Positions 33,265-42,054 of a stretch of 64,000 nucleotides of DNA are shown piece by piece (within the stretch, counting starts at the first letter, position 1; each line of letters starts with the position of its first letter). The notes under the pieces were generated by a model. That model was not told where the DNA came from and searched no databases. It saw only the letters and a list, made by a program, of their open reading frames with translations. The position numbers and the translations under genes were made by a program. Where the stretch lies: contig JBAZTO010000005.1 of the NCBI GenBank assembly GCA_041661865.1, forward strand, positions 42,206 through 106,205, given 5' to 3'. The DNA is from JBAZTO01 sp041661865 (GTDB lineage: Bacteria; Planctomycetota; Phycisphaerae; SM23-33).

Positions 33265-33516
33265 ATGGCAAAGTTTCTGAACAGAATCATGATGGTCTTG
33301 GTGGTAGTGATGATCGCCTGCGCCTCCAGTGGCTGCAAGACCACCAAGAAAACAGAGGTCAAGGATAAGTTCTTTGGCGGCACACAGATCAAGGAAACGA
33401 CCGCGACGGAACACGGCGACAAAGTCACCGTGACCGAGAAGAAGACCGACTACGACACCAAGGGCGATAAGGTCAAGACGGAGACAAAGACCACGGGCGA
33501 TACAGGCTCTCCGTAA
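33265..33516 (+). CDS. Small lipoprotein, lysine/threonine-rich
   Basis: 83 residues with signal MAKFLNRIMMVLVVVMIACASSGC; lipobox ASSGC. The mature 60 residues are hydrophilic and rich in K, T, D (VTVTEKKTDYDTKGDKVKTE). It begins 77 nt after terminator A. Resembles short stress-type lipoproteins; no specific family assigned. Confidence 0.7.
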   Translation: MAKFLNRIMMVLVVVMIACASSGCKTTKKTEVKDKFFGGTQIKETTATEHGDKVTVTEKKTDYDTKGDKVKTETKTTGDTGSP

Positions 33517-33657
33517 GCAGCCAGGCCGTTCCAAGGGCGAGCCGGAGGTGACGATCCGGCCCGATTGCCGTCGCGGATCGGCGGCCCGTCCGAGTGTCTC
33601 TCGGAATAAGTGGCAAGAAAGCTCTATGTCGGCACCTTCTATTCAAGGAGTCTTACG

Positions 33658-33780
33658 ATGTTTACTGCTCTCGCAAATGCTCTTACGCCTGTTCTCGCCG
33701 ATGGCACGTACATCTACTGGGGCGGCGGGCTGGGAACCATTCTCATCATCGTGGTGATTGTGCTCGTGCTTCGCCGTTGA
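33658..33780 (+). CDS. 40-residue single-span membrane protein
   Basis: ATG 33658 with AAGGAG 8 nt upstream. MFTALANALTPVLADGTYIY is followed by WGGGLGTILIIVVIVLVLRR, one membrane helix ending in a double arginine. Shape and neighbours match small DUF3309/lmo0937-type stress membrane proteins. Confidence 0.65.
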   Translation: MFTALANALTPVLADGTYIYWGGGLGTILIIVVIVLVLRR

Positions 33781-33873
33781 GCACTCACAAGACCACCATT
33801 GGTCCTCGGATGCTCAAAGAAGCCCGATGCGGGCTTATGACGGCGTCCGTGGCAGCATTGGAAGGAGTCTTTT

Positions 33874-34038
33874 ATGGGACTGATTCTACTGATCGTGTTG
33901 ATCCTGCTGCTCGTCGGTGGCCTGCCGACCTGGCCCCACAGTCGCAGCTGGGGTTATCGACCCACTGGGATTCTCGGAGTGCTGCTGGTGATCCTGGTTG
34001 TGCTGCTGATCCTCGACGTCATCCCACGCGGATTCTGA
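33874..34038 (+). CDS. DUF3309 family membrane protein
   Basis: 54 residues from ATG 33874 with GAAGGAG upstream. MGLILLIVLILLLVGGLPTW, then PHSRSWGYRPTGILGVLLVI, matches the DUF3309 pattern (two spans flanking a PxWPHSRxWGYxPSG loop). Function of the family is unknown; it is frequent in soil and freshwater bacteria near general stress genes. Confidence 0.85.
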   Translation: MGLILLIVLILLLVGGLPTWPHSRSWGYRPTGILGVLLVILVVLLILDVIPRGF

Positions 34039-34112
34039 GCGACCCGGTGACGGTTAAGAGCCTGCTGTTCCCGCTCTTCCAGGGCCGGCTCGCCGTCATA
34101 AAAAGGACCGAC

Positions 34113-34607
34113 ATGAATAAACATCCGCCGTTGACAGGTCAGGCCAGCAGACCCGCCATGGCACTGGGTCTGCTCGCATTTCTGCTTCTCTGGGGCTGCG
34201 CCGGGTGCTCTCCGAGCGCCAGAGCTCCCTCCGTGGCGGTCGAGGCGCCCGGTGCCCTGGCGGCACCGCCTGCTGCCCCGGCCACGCCGCCGGTGGTGCA
34301 GGTCACGGGCGAGCGGTCCGAGTTCGACTTGGGCACTATCAAGGTCGGCAGCAGGCACCGGGTGATCTTCGCCATCCACAACGATTCCGACAAGCCGCTG
34401 AAGATCAGAGAGATCCGAGGCGACTGCCCCTGCATTACCTCCGCCGAGTCACCCGAGTACATAGCCGCGGGCCAGGTCGCGCGAGTGGTTGCTCTCTTTG
34501 AGGCGCCGGACGTTAACGTGCTTTACGGCTCCGAGCTGATCGTTGTGACCGACGACCCACTACGGAAGATAATCCGCCTGGCGGTGCGGGCCAACATCCG
34601 CCGGTAG
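34113..34607 (+). CDS. DUF1573-type lipoprotein
   Basis: 164 residues. Signal with lipobox WGCAGC, a Pro/Ala linker (about 35-65), then an immunoglobulin-like DUF1573 domain: SEFDLGTIKVGSRHRVIFAI, NDSDKPLKIREIRGDCPCITS, VVALFEAPDVNVLYGSELIVVTDDP. The CPC pair sits at the position of the family's usual CGC. Probably a periplasmic binding or scaffold protein. Confidence 0.75.
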   Translation: MNKHPPLTGQASRPAMALGLLAFLLLWGCAGCSPSARAPSVAVEAPGALAAPPAAPATPPVVQVTGERSEFDLGTIKVGSRHRVIFAIHNDSDKPLKIREIRGDCPCITSAESPEYIAAGQVARVVALFEAPDVNVLYGSELIVVTDDPLRKIIRLAVRANIRR

Positions 34608-34636
34608 CGGGTTTCCCGGCACACGGAGGACCAGTG

Positions 34637-35392
34637 ATGCCATTGCGCGACATATCCAAGACGAGAAGGACTTGTTTCGCAACCGCGACGGCTCGGGGTT
34701 TCGCCCTGTGGGCGTGCTCCCTGGCTGCGATCGGCCTGGCCTCGGCCGGTTGCACGTCGTCGGGCATCTCCTCCTCCAGGCTCGACGCCCTGTTCAGGGA
34801 GGTCCAGACCCGTGGTGTGTTCGTTGGGCTGGAGGGCCTCCAGCCATTCTCGGGGTTTCGCGCGGACCAGGTGGTCGGGACCGTTGGCGACGAGTTGGGT
34901 CTGGCGCACTCCACCACGTCGGGAAACTATAGAGTCCACATGCCAATCATCGAACAGGCCAACAAGAGCGGCTGGCCGATCTATCTCCTGGGCTACAGCC
35001 TCGGCGGCGACCAGGCCCGGCTGCTGGCGGAGGCGTGCAACGAACGCGGCATCACCATCCGCATCCTGTTCCTTCTGGATCCGCACTATATGGCCGCTGA
35101 CGTCCCCGGCAAGATTCCCAGGAATGTGCAACGGGTGGTCTTCTGTACGAGCCGCAGTTACGACGACGACATCGCGGTGGTTCCAACGGCTGACAATCTC
35201 GCCGACGCCAGCCGGACAGTGCTGCTTGTCGAGGATATTCCGGCCACCGGGCACATGGACCTTCCGGAGTACGTGACCCAACGAATCCGTGTAGAAATCG
35301 CCAAGGACTTACAGCAGGCCAGCGTCCCGGCGGCGCCTCCCTCGCGCCGCGTCCCTGGCGACGGCACACAGGCAAGGAGTGGAAAACGATAA
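34637..35392 (+). CDS. Lipoprotein with alpha/beta-hydrolase-like motif
   Basis: 251 residues from ATG 34637 (GGAGGA site). Signal and lipobox ASAGC near residue 40. The core contains WPIYLLGYSLGGDQARLLAEAC, where GYSLGG is a nucleophile elbow, and GHMDLPEYV late in the chain may supply the histidine. Best guess is a surface serine hydrolase; substrate unknown. The preceding DUF1573 gene ends 29 nt upstream and the thioredoxin gene follows 26 nt later. Confidence 0.6.
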   Translation: MPLRDISKTRRTCFATATARGFALWACSLAAIGLASAGCTSSGISSSRLDALFREVQTRGVFVGLEGLQPFSGFRADQVVGTVGDELGLAHSTTSGNYRVHMPIIEQANKSGWPIYLLGYSLGGDQARLLAEACNERGITIRILFLLDPHYMAADVPGKIPRNVQRVVFCTSRSYDDDIAVVPTADNLADASRTVLLVEDIPATGHMDLPEYVTQRIRVEIAKDLQQASVPAAPPSRRVPGDGTQARSGKR

Positions 35393-35418
35393 GTACTCGC
35401 CAACACCTGGCCGCGTTT

Positions 35419-35901
35419 GTGAATCGTGCCGGTCGCATGGTCGCTTGCGCCATGCTGTGCGCTGTGGCGGGAGGCTGCGACGGCGGCCAGGTGACACACC
35501 TGCGCAATGATGCGGAATTCAACCAGGTCGTTCTCCAGAGCGACAAACCGGTCCTCGTGGACTTCTACAAGGGCGGGTGCCCGACGTGCATTCGAGTGGA
35601 TGGCATGATGGGCCAACTGGCCGAGGAGTACAAGGGCCGGGTAATCGTCGCCAAGTTCATGCTGATGCAGCCGTACTTCGTGGTCACCTCGCCGGAGCTC
35701 AAGAGGCAGTATGGCATCGATTTCTTCCCGACGGTGATCCTGTTCGTCAATGGAAAGGAGACGTGGCGCCTTCTCAGGGACTACGAGCTCGACGACTACC
35801 GCAGGGTAATGGACCAGGCTCTTGGCGTTCCGAGGGCGCCGGTGACTTCCCTCGACACGGGCAAGCCATCGGGCAAATACCCGGCCAACGTCTCGCAATA
35901 A
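35419..35901 (+). CDS. Thioredoxin-fold lipoprotein
   Basis: 160 residues from GTG 35419. Lipobox AVAGGC, then LVDFYKGGCPTCIRVDGMMGQLAEEY with active site CPTC, and FFPTVILFVNGKE with the cis-proline loop. Predicted membrane-anchored thiol:disulfide protein in the periplasm. GTG lacks a clear ribosome site; AAGGAG lies upstream of an in-frame ATA that overlaps the stop of the previous gene. Confidence 0.8.
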   Translation: MNRAGRMVACAMLCAVAGGCDGGQVTHLRNDAEFNQVVLQSDKPVLVDFYKGGCPTCIRVDGMMGQLAEEYKGRVIVAKFMLMQPYFVVTSPELKRQYGIDFFPTVILFVNGKETWRLLRDYELDDYRRVMDQALGVPRAPVTSLDTGKPSGKYPANVSQ

Positions 35902-35940
35902 CATTGGCCCAGATAGATATTTATTCTGTATTCCATTTGA

Positions 35941-35964
35941 TTCGGGCGTATTGGGCGCTAGGAT
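35941..35964 (+). promoter_or_regulatory. Promoter of RNA element D
   Basis: TTCGG-N9-GCGC-TAGGAT, identical spacing to the promoters of copies A and B. Confidence 0.5.
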
Positions 35965-35970
35965 GGGGTT

Positions 35971-36074
35971 TCCGCAGAGCGATAGAGCCGTTCGCACGCT
36001 CTGTGTCGGATGACTAGATGAAGGGTAGCCTGGCCCGGCCGGGAGGCCCGTTGGAGAGTAAACCGGCGTGGAAG
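35971..36074 (+). ncRNA. Structured RNA element, copy D (terminator lost)
   Basis: Hairpin CAGAGCG / CGCTCTG (35975-36003), conserved TCGGATGACTAGATGAA, then a stem GGGT-AG-CCTGG / CCGGG-AG-GCCC with compensating pairs. The 3' part (GTTGGAGAGTAAACCGGCG) diverges and there is no terminator; the sequence runs directly into the DUF1570 gene. Confidence 0.55.
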
Positions 36075-36080
36075 GTGTCC

Positions 36081-37079
36081 GTGCGTTTGTACCTCGCAAC
36101 GATCGTGGTGGCGACCGGCCTGACCCTGGGGGGCTGCGCGCCTGATTCCCAGAGGCAGGCGCTCAATGCCACCCCTGCAAGCAACGCGCCCCCCTGTGCT
36201 GCCCTCGCCTCTCAAGTCGGCCAGACCCTCCAGGTCCACGAGACGGATAGGTTCCTTGTGCTGTCGGCCGCGAACGACGCCTCCGCGGCCGCGACCGGGC
36301 AGTTCCTGGAGCAGGCCTATCTCCGGTTTTACGAGCAGTTCACCCTGGCCGGCTTTGAGCCCAAGCCTCCACGGGACAAATTGACCTGGGTGTGCCTCAA
36401 CTCCTACGGCGCCCTGGAGGCCTACGGTCGGGCTGCGGACGGCGCGGACGTGTCGTGGATGGATGCGTACTACTCGCACCGCACCAACCGTGTGGCGGCG
36501 GCCATGGCGGCCGGTCGCCCGGCGCCACAGGCAAGAGTCCGCTCATCGGGTTCCCCTGGCAAGATCGCCGCCTTCAGCGATCCGGGCGGCGGCCAGATCG
36601 CCTCCGGCAGCCTTAACATCAGGACCATCACCCACGAATTGACCCACCAGTTGGCCTTCAACACTGGACTGCAAAGGCGTGGCGTGACCTATCCCTTCTG
36701 GCTCACAGAGGGACTGGCCACGAACTTCGAGGCCGATTCCCCGAAGTCGGTCGGCCTGGGTCGACACGACAGCCGCTATGGCCCGCGACTGGTCGAGGCC
36801 AAGGCCGGCGGCAGGTTGATCTCGCTGGAACAGTTCGTTGGGATGACGGAGTGGTCCGCCGGCCAGGGGACCGCTACGCGTGATGCCTATGCGGAATCGT
36901 GGGGGTTATTCCGCTACCTGCTGGAGCGGCATCCTGTCGCTCTCAAGAAGTATATGGCCGAGATTTCATCGGTGTGGCTCCCGCCGCAGAACAGTGAGTC
37001 TCTACGCCGGCGATTCATCGCCGCTTTCGGCCCCATCAAGCCGCTGGAGGCGAACTTCCTGCGGTCCGTTGACAAGTAG
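36081..37079 (+). CDS. DUF1570-type zinc metallopeptidase lipoprotein
   Basis: 332 residues from GTG 36081 (GGAAGG 5 nt upstream). GTG 36075 and ATG 36018 are alternatives; the last would translate part of RNA element D. Signal with lipobox TLGGC. The catalytic motif is THELTHQLAFN (HExxH), with WLTEGLATNFE about 24 residues further giving the glutamate ligand, a gluzincin layout. DUF1570 proteins are common secreted peptidase-like proteins of planctomycetes. Confidence 0.75.
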   Translation: MRLYLATIVVATGLTLGGCAPDSQRQALNATPASNAPPCAALASQVGQTLQVHETDRFLVLSAANDASAAATGQFLEQAYLRFYEQFTLAGFEPKPPRDKLTWVCLNSYGALEAYGRAADGADVSWMDAYYSHRTNRVAAAMAAGRPAPQARVRSSGSPGKIAAFSDPGGGQIASGSLNIRTITHELTHQLAFNTGLQRRGVTYPFWLTEGLATNFEADSPKSVGLGRHDSRYGPRLVEAKAGGRLISLEQFVGMTEWSAGQGTATRDAYAESWGLFRYLLERHPVALKKYMAEISSVWLPPQNSESLRRRFIAAFGPIKPLEANFLRSVDK

Positions 37080-37258
37080 CCCGCGCAGACTGAAACGTCT
37101 GAATTCTGAATCGTGCGTGTCCTTGATCCCATTCCTGGCAATACGCCTGGCGACGCCGTGTGTCGCCATGAAAGGCCACAGCCCCCTCAACTTGCCTCGA
37201 AAAACAGGTCACATGACCTGAAAAAGCAGGTCACCTGCTCAATTGCCCCACAAACACA

Positions 37259-37290
37259 AAGAGCCGCAACCTTTTCGGGTCACGGCTCTT
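37259..37290 (-). terminator. Terminator of tRNA-Pro
   Basis: Stem AAGAGCCG / CGGCTCTT (37259-37266, 37283-37290), 8 nt past the tRNA 3' end on the minus strand, followed by TGTGTTTG. Confidence 0.6.
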
Positions 37291-37297
37291 ATGTCAC

Positions 37298-37372
37298 TCG
37301 GGGCGAGAGGATTTGAACCTCCGACCCCCTGGTCCCAAACCAGGTGCTCTAGCCAAGCTGAGCTACGCCCCG
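37298..37372 (-). tRNA. tRNA-Pro (anticodon TGG)
   Basis: Minus-strand cloverleaf with acceptor CGGGGCG / CGCCCCG, D arm GCTCAGCTTGGCTAGAGC, anticodon TGG in loop CCTGGTTTGGGACCAGG, and T loop TTCAAAT. CCA is not encoded. Confidence 0.95.
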
Positions 37373-37806
37373 TGCGTTCAGCCCAAAGGCCGACAGGGGC
37401 ATTGTGGCACACGCCTGCCGGTCCGTCAAGCTAAACGCCCCGAGCGGTTGGGCTGCATTTCAGGTAATCGTGGCAGTGGTGCCGTCGCGGGCGAGGCAAT
37501 TGTCGCGCGGGCCGGTGTTCGCGTCGCCGGAATGGACGCAGCCGGCTGCGAAATTAACCGCGACCAACCGGATTAATTGTTTTGACTTTGCCCCCCGCAA
37601 GCAGGACAATCAGACAGTTAGGGCTGGCGGGCGTTGGGAGAAGTGCTCCCAGGACACCAGCGAATCCGGTTGGCGACCGTGTTCTTTTGCAGCTTGCACC
37701 CAGGTTCTAGCCGCATCGTGAGTGAACAACTCTTCACAGCGGGTCAGTTCGGCTTGGATGACGCTTGCGAATCCCAAGTGCCGGTTTTTCTCAAGGAGCC
37801 ATTGTT
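37373..37806. other. Intergenic with cold-shock gene leader
   Basis: No gene supported. The half nearest the cold-shock gene is probably its long 5' untranslated leader; a hairpin GGGAGAAGTGCTCCC is visible near 37637. Such leaders are usual for cold-shock genes. Confidence 0.4.
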
Positions 37807-38007
37807 ATGGCAAACGGCAAAGTGAAGTGGTTTAACGACACCAAGGGTTTCGGGTTCATCACGGGCGAGGACGGCACCGACGCGTTCGTGCATCATGGTG
37901 ACATCCAGGGCGAAGGCTTCAAGAGCCTGGCCGAGGGTGAGTCTGTCACGTTCGATATGACCCAGGGCCCCAAGGGCCCCAAGGCCATCAACGTTCGCAA
38001 GGCATAA
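37807..38007 (+). CDS. Cold-shock domain protein
   Basis: 66 residues with an AAGGAG site. MANGKVKWFNDTKGFGFITG carries RNP1 (KGFGFI), and DAFVHHGDIQ carries RNP2. A single OB-fold that binds single-stranded RNA/DNA. It ends in INVRKA, normal length. A terminator follows 25 nt later, so it is monocistronic. Confidence 0.95.
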   Translation: MANGKVKWFNDTKGFGFITGEDGTDAFVHHGDIQGEGFKSLAEGESVTFDMTQGPKGPKAINVRKA

Positions 38008-38032
38008 GCCGCAAGCAAACGTGAATCACGCG

Positions 38033-38066
38033 GGCGCCGCCCCTCAAAAGGCGGCGCCTTCTTTTT
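38033..38066 (+). terminator. Terminator of the cold-shock gene
   Basis: GGCGCCGCC / GGCGGCGCC stem (38033-38041, 38050-38058) followed by TTCTTTTT. Confidence 0.85.
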
Positions 38067-38137
38067 GCGCCGATCCGCCCGAAGGAGCGCCTCCCAGCCG
38101 CCCTCGGCTGGGAGAACCTGCCCTCCGCCCTTCGCTC

Positions 38138-39157
38138 TCAGCGGATGCGGAAGGCCCGTCGCAGGACCGGCTCGGGGCCGGAGTAGAACTTGACCTCATA
38201 GTCTCCCGGCCCGCCGCCCTTGGCTGCAATCTCGCTGGGGTCAAAGTCATAGCCGAAGCTCTTGTGCTCCTTGCTCCAGCGGATGTCCCTCTCGGCCAGG
38301 TCGGTGCGACCCTCCTTGCGGACGATGGTCAACCGGAACTGGTTGCGGTCGCACACGGGCGGCAGCTCGACGACGACGAACATTTTCTTGTCGCCGACCT
38401 TGTAGGTGTCCTGGAACGTCCAGCGGTTGTCATACAGCTCGCTGGCCAGCCGAATGGTGTTGGTCGCGTCGATCTTGACCTGCTTGCGCACCGGGGCGAA
38501 CCACTCCACCAGTTGCACGGCCACGCCGTCGGAGGCCTCGGCCAGGCAGGCGTGGGGATCCTTGGAGGGGGGCGAGCCCTCGGCCCAGGCCTGCGACATC
38601 GGCGGCCTGGCCGTGGTGGCAATGACCGTGCCGTCACTGACGCGGATGAGATTGGCCGTCACCGAGACATTCCCCTCGTTGCGCGTCCAGACGTAGTTGC
38701 GATACCCCGAAATGTACATATTGCCTCTGGAGTCGAAGGCGTAGATCGGATCCTGTCGCGGCTGGCTGTTGGAGGTGCTGTCATAGGTCGCGACGGTTCC
38801 CACGAGAATGGCCTGCACGTTGGTGAGTTTCTGCCGCTGGGCGGCAGAGGCGGCCGCGTCGCTGCCCAGAGCGATCTGAAGATCCTTCTCATCCATGACG
38901 GCCTTGAGGTCGTTACGGTTGAAGACCTTGTACGTGCCGTTGCCGACCAGGCAGGCAGACACCTTGTCGGAGATGATATCCCCGGCCCCCTGATGGCTGG
39001 TCTGGTTGCGGAAGGGAGCGACCGCGACGGTCTTGAGGTCGGGACTGTAGAAGTCAGGTGTCTGGATGACCGAGATCGTCTTGCTGCAGCCGGTGAGCAT
39101 CGACAGGGCTGTGGCCAGGACCAACACGCCGACGTAAGAAACCTTGCACATTCTCAT
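38138..39157 (-). CDS. CsgG-like lipoprotein
   Basis: 339 residues from ATG 39157 (AGGAGAA). Lipobox MLTGC. The N-terminal half is CsgG-like: KTVAVAPFRNQTSHQGAGDIISDKVSACL, YKVFNRNDLKAVMDEKDLQ, VQAILVGTVATYDS and VTANLIRVSDGTVIAT. The C-terminal 130 residues form a beta-rich domain not seen in CsgG itself. Probably an envelope assembly or penicillin-binding-activator-type (LpoB/CsgG superfamily) lipoprotein rather than a curli pore. Confidence 0.7.
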   Translation of the reverse strand: MRMCKVSYVGVLVLATALSMLTGCSKTISVIQTPDFYSPDLKTVAVAPFRNQTSHQGAGDIISDKVSACLVGNGTYKVFNRNDLKAVMDEKDLQIALGSDAAASAAQRQKLTNVQAILVGTVATYDSTSNSQPRQDPIYAFDSRGNMYISGYRNYVWTRNEGNVSVTANLIRVSDGTVIATTARPPMSQAWAEGSPPSKDPHACLAEASDGVAVQLVEWFAPVRKQVKIDATNTIRLASELYDNRWTFQDTYKVGDKKMFVVVELPPVCDRNQFRLTIVRKEGRTDLAERDIRWSKEHKSFGYDFDPSEIAAKGGGPGDYEVKFYSGPEPVLRRAFRIR

Positions 39158-39284
39158 CGAGTTCTCCTGTTACGTGCATCGGCCGGTTTGGACCCTGCGG
39201 CCGGCTGAATATGGCCATTATGGTAATGGGCGGGAGTCTCGATGACAAGGCCTCAATGGGCCTCAAGATGATCCGAAAGGCCGG

Positions 39285-39626
39285 CTACTCCGGGCGCGGA
39301 GACAACTGAATGGTCGCCAGGGCCGTGGAAACATCCTGGGTGAACTCGAAGGTCTTGTCCAGACCCGTGACCTGGAAGAGGCCCCATGCGTGCGGGCTGA
39401 TCCCGCACAGAACCATCCGCCGCCGCCCCGCGTGGAGCAACTTCCGCACGCGAAGCAGCGCGGCGATATTGGAACTGTTGATGAAGCCGACGGTCGAGAA
39501 ATTCAGCACCACGTCAGTGGTCTTGGCCTCCAGCGCCGACGCCAGCGCCTCCAGGTCCTCGGAAAACTGGGGGTCTTCCATCAGCTCGACCACGGTAATC
39601 TCGTCTGACCAATTCTGAATTCCCAT
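39285..39626 (-). CDS. STAS-domain anti-sigma factor antagonist
   Basis: 113 residues. DVVLNFSTVGFINSSNIAALLRVRKLLHAGRRRMVLCG matches the SpoIIAA/RsbV core, with S51 in the INSSN turn as the likely phosphorylated serine (compare IDSSG). It ends in a short helix. No partner kinase or phosphatase lies next to it, though a sigma-factor gene opens the window 39 kb away. Third gene of a likely 41319-39285 operon (24-nt gap). Confidence 0.85.
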   Translation of the reverse strand: MGIQNWSDEITVVELMEDPQFSEDLEALASALEAKTTDVVLNFSTVGFINSSNIAALLRVRKLLHAGRRRMVLCGISPHAWGLFQVTGLDKTFEFTQDVSTALATIQLSPRPE

Positions 39627-39650
39627 CGCCGTCGATTCCTTTCACTCACG

Positions 39651-40322
39651 CTAGCCCAGACCCGGACCATCCAGGGGCCCCAGGTCGCTCTCATCCTTAT
39701 CGGCCATCGCGGCCTCTTTGTTCTCATCGCCGAGCACACCTTTTGCCACGTGCTGGGCAATGGTCCCCAGGGCCGTGTCGAGAATGACATGGCAGGCCAG
39801 CAGGATCGCCAGCGGAATGGCCAGTTTCTGCATCGTGTCATAAAACGGGCCCGACACGTAGGTGCGCAGGATCAGGCACAGTGCGAAGCCGAACGCCGCC
39901 ATCACGCCAAAGAGCATCAGCCCCCACGCGATCATGCGCCGCCCGTAGCTCATCAGGCGGAGAATCATGATGCTCCCGCAGCCGGTGATGATCGTGGCGA
40001 CGAGGATGCAGGCCATGGTCATCCCGGTGGCCGATGCACTGTTGAAGATCACCGCGCTGGAGGGGTTGGTGGCCAGGGCCATCGCCCAGACCACCAGGAT
40101 CGCCAGGTGCGCCGTCGCCCAGACGATGCCGACCCAGCCGACCAGCTCCACCCCCGCCGTGCGAACGGTGAAAGGCTCGGGCGGGTTGACCGGCTTGATG
40201 GCCGCGAACCGGGCCTTGCTCAGTTGCCCGCTTCGCAGCAGCCCGCGAAACAGGGACATCGCAGCCAGAACCGCCAGCGCGACGATGAACGAGGCAAAGA
40301 TGATCGGTACCAGTGATGCCAT
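39651..40322 (-). CDS. Integral membrane protein, unknown function
   Basis: 223 residues with about five hydrophobic spans (first at 3-25; others near 58-85, 95-118, 128-150, 165-185) and an acidic, charged tail (DENKEAAMADKDESDLGPLDG). No family recognised. It lies between the RNase HII-like gene (28 nt) and the STAS gene (24 nt), in the same direction. Confidence 0.65.
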   Translation of the reverse strand: MASLVPIIFASFIVALAVLAAMSLFRGLLRSGQLSKARFAAIKPVNPPEPFTVRTAGVELVGWVGIVWATAHLAILVVWAMALATNPSSAVIFNSASATGMTMACILVATIITGCGSIMILRLMSYGRRMIAWGLMLFGVMAAFGFALCLILRTYVSGPFYDTMQKLAIPLAILLACHVILDTALGTIAQHVAKGVLGDENKEAAMADKDESDLGPLDGPGLG

Positions 40323-40350
40323 AAACGCTCCTTATTTCCGCCCGACGGCG

Positions 40351-41319
40351 TCACCTCATCCGGTACACCAGGCGGTGGTCCAGACCCATCGCCCGCACCG
40401 TCGGCAGGATGTCCTTAAAGAACCGGTTCCCATCTTGATAATAGCCCGCCGTGGGCAGGAGATCGGGTACATGTTCAGCCCAATATGCGTTGAGGACCTC
40501 CATGAGCATCTCGCGGAGGTACTTGCTGGCCATGGACGCCAGCGCGACGGGAAGCTGCTTTTCCTCGGCGGCGACGGAGAAATGCATCTCGGCCCAGCGC
40601 CGGCCGTCGGCGATGCGATAGGAACTGCTGGTCTCGCTCTCGTCGATGATCTTGAACGAGCAGCCGGCAAAGGCCCGCTGCAGGCCCTCCAGGTAGTGCA
40701 TGCGTCCGCCCTGGCGATCGACGAAAATGCGGATGTTCTGCCCGCCGGCGAGGTTCCACAGGAACATCAGCAGGCGACAGGCGACGTCGAAGAGCATGGT
40801 GGACTTGTTGCCCGCGTCGGTCAGGCGATTGAATTCCTCCTCCAGCACGACCTCGCTGCGCAGGGCCAGCAGTTCGACGCCGGCTTTCCGCATCGACTCG
40901 CCCAGGCTGTTGCACGCCAGGCCGGCTGTGGTGGCCGACATGCTGCGCGGCAGGGGCAGGTCCAGCCCGCGATACCAATTACACGCCGATGCCCTGGCCA
41001 CAGCGGCGGGAGAAAGTTCCTCCAGCAGGCCTCGCAGGGTCGGGGGCAGCGGGCGCGTCGTGCCCAGCATGGCCAGCACGCCGCGCTCCAGGTTGGACAG
41101 CCCGGCCGGGCCTCGCATGCCGCCGTAGAGTTTCTTGGAGTCGCCGATGGCGATGCGGCTGGGGCGCTTGGGCACGCGGCGGGTGACCGCGCCCGACAGG
41201 AGCTGCCACATCGAGGCCTCGGCCGGCTCGTCGGGAATGGAAAATGCGGCGGCCGAAACCACCAGCGGGCCCAGCACCGGGCCCAGACCTGCCTCGTCGA
41301 TGCCTGCAATAATCGCCAA
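40351..41319 (-). CDS. RNase HII-like nuclease, long planctomycete form
   Basis: 322 residues, about 100 more than RNase HII. The start GIDEAGLGPVLGPLVVSA parallels GxDEAGRGPLxGPVV (D8, E9), with leucine replacing the arginine of GRG. IRIFVDRQGG supplies the third acidic position and LASMASKYLREMLMEVLN the helix before the C-terminus, where RNase HII has ASxxAKxxRD. The last acidic residue may be E instead of D. Could act on RNA-DNA hybrids, or be a diverged relative. Confidence 0.65.
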   Translation of the reverse strand: MAIIAGIDEAGLGPVLGPLVVSAAAFSIPDEPAEASMWQLLSGAVTRRVPKRPSRIAIGDSKKLYGGMRGPAGLSNLERGVLAMLGTTRPLPPTLRGLLEELSPAAVARASACNWYRGLDLPLPRSMSATTAGLACNSLGESMRKAGVELLALRSEVVLEEEFNRLTDAGNKSTMLFDVACRLLMFLWNLAGGQNIRIFVDRQGGRMHYLEGLQRAFAGCSFKIIDESETSSSYRIADGRRWAEMHFSVAAEEKQLPVALASMASKYLREMLMEVLNAYWAEHVPDLLPTAGYYQDGNRFFKDILPTVRAMGLDHRLVYRMR

Positions 41320-41514
41320 GGAAACTCCCCTACTGCCTAAAGACGTAACACCTTCGTGGCGTTGTAGTGCCAGACCCTCGGACCCCGCCGGGGCCCAATG
41401 AGAGAGGATTATAGAGTGCAGGGCATGGATAACAACAGGATTGCGCGGGGAGCGGACAGGCCCGCGGCCGCTGGATCGTGCCAGGAGCTTGGGCGCGGGG
41501 CAGGCAGCCCCGCC

Positions 41515-41901
41515 CTACAGTTGCTTCTTCGGCTCGCGAGAAACAGAGGGTGCGGCCAGCGTGAAGAGCACGACCTCCTCGCCGGTTACGGTGCTGATGT
41601 CATGGTGCAGGCTTACCACCTTGGCCCCGGTGATTCCGTGGATCATGGCCTCCAAGGCCGGCCTGGCGGTTTCCACCAACTGGGTCCGCACTTGCTTAAG
41701 CAGGTCGCGGCCCTTCTCGGCGGAGAGCTTGGCGACCAGATGCTGTTCGGCCGCCGTCGGGACGCCGTGGAGACGCACCAGGAGAAGATCGCCGCCAATC
41801 AGGTGGGCATGGATGTCCTTGGGACCACGGCCCATATATTCCTGTTCAAAGCGGCTGATCCCTTCGCAGATAGCCGCTTCGATCTCGCCCTGCGTCTTCA
41901 T
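41515..41901 (-). CDS. MpsC/DUF2294 family protein, copy 2
   Basis: 128 residues from ATG 41901 (GAGG 6 nt upstream). Nearly the same as the protein at 32480: MKTQGEIEAAICEGISRFEQ is identical over its first 20 residues. Differences cluster in the middle. It again lies divergent to an RNA element (copy B, 42085). The pair looks like a recent duplication of a gene-plus-RNA unit 9 kb apart. Confidence 0.8.
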   Translation of the reverse strand: MKTQGEIEAAICEGISRFEQEYMGRGPKDIHAHLIGGDLLLVRLHGVPTAAEQHLVAKLSAEKGRDLLKQVRTQLVETARPALEAMIHGITGAKVVSLHHDISTVTGEEVVLFTLAAPSVSREPKKQL

Positions 41902-42054
41902 AAGCACCTCAAATGCGCCGCAGTTCAAGAAACCAGAGGCAGGGAGGCACCCATCCCGATGCCCTGACAGAACAGAGACCTACATCTTTCCGGCCAGCCC
42001 GGATTCCATAGCCATGATAGCAGGCGCGGAACGCGATTTCCGGAATTAGCATAT

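Noticed and set aside
37203..37240. CAGGTCA-CA-TGACCTG palindrome and a second CAGGTCACCTGC downstream of tRNA-Pro and the DUF1570 gene
   Set aside because: Could be an operator or terminator, but no T run and no gene starting nearby; too little to call.
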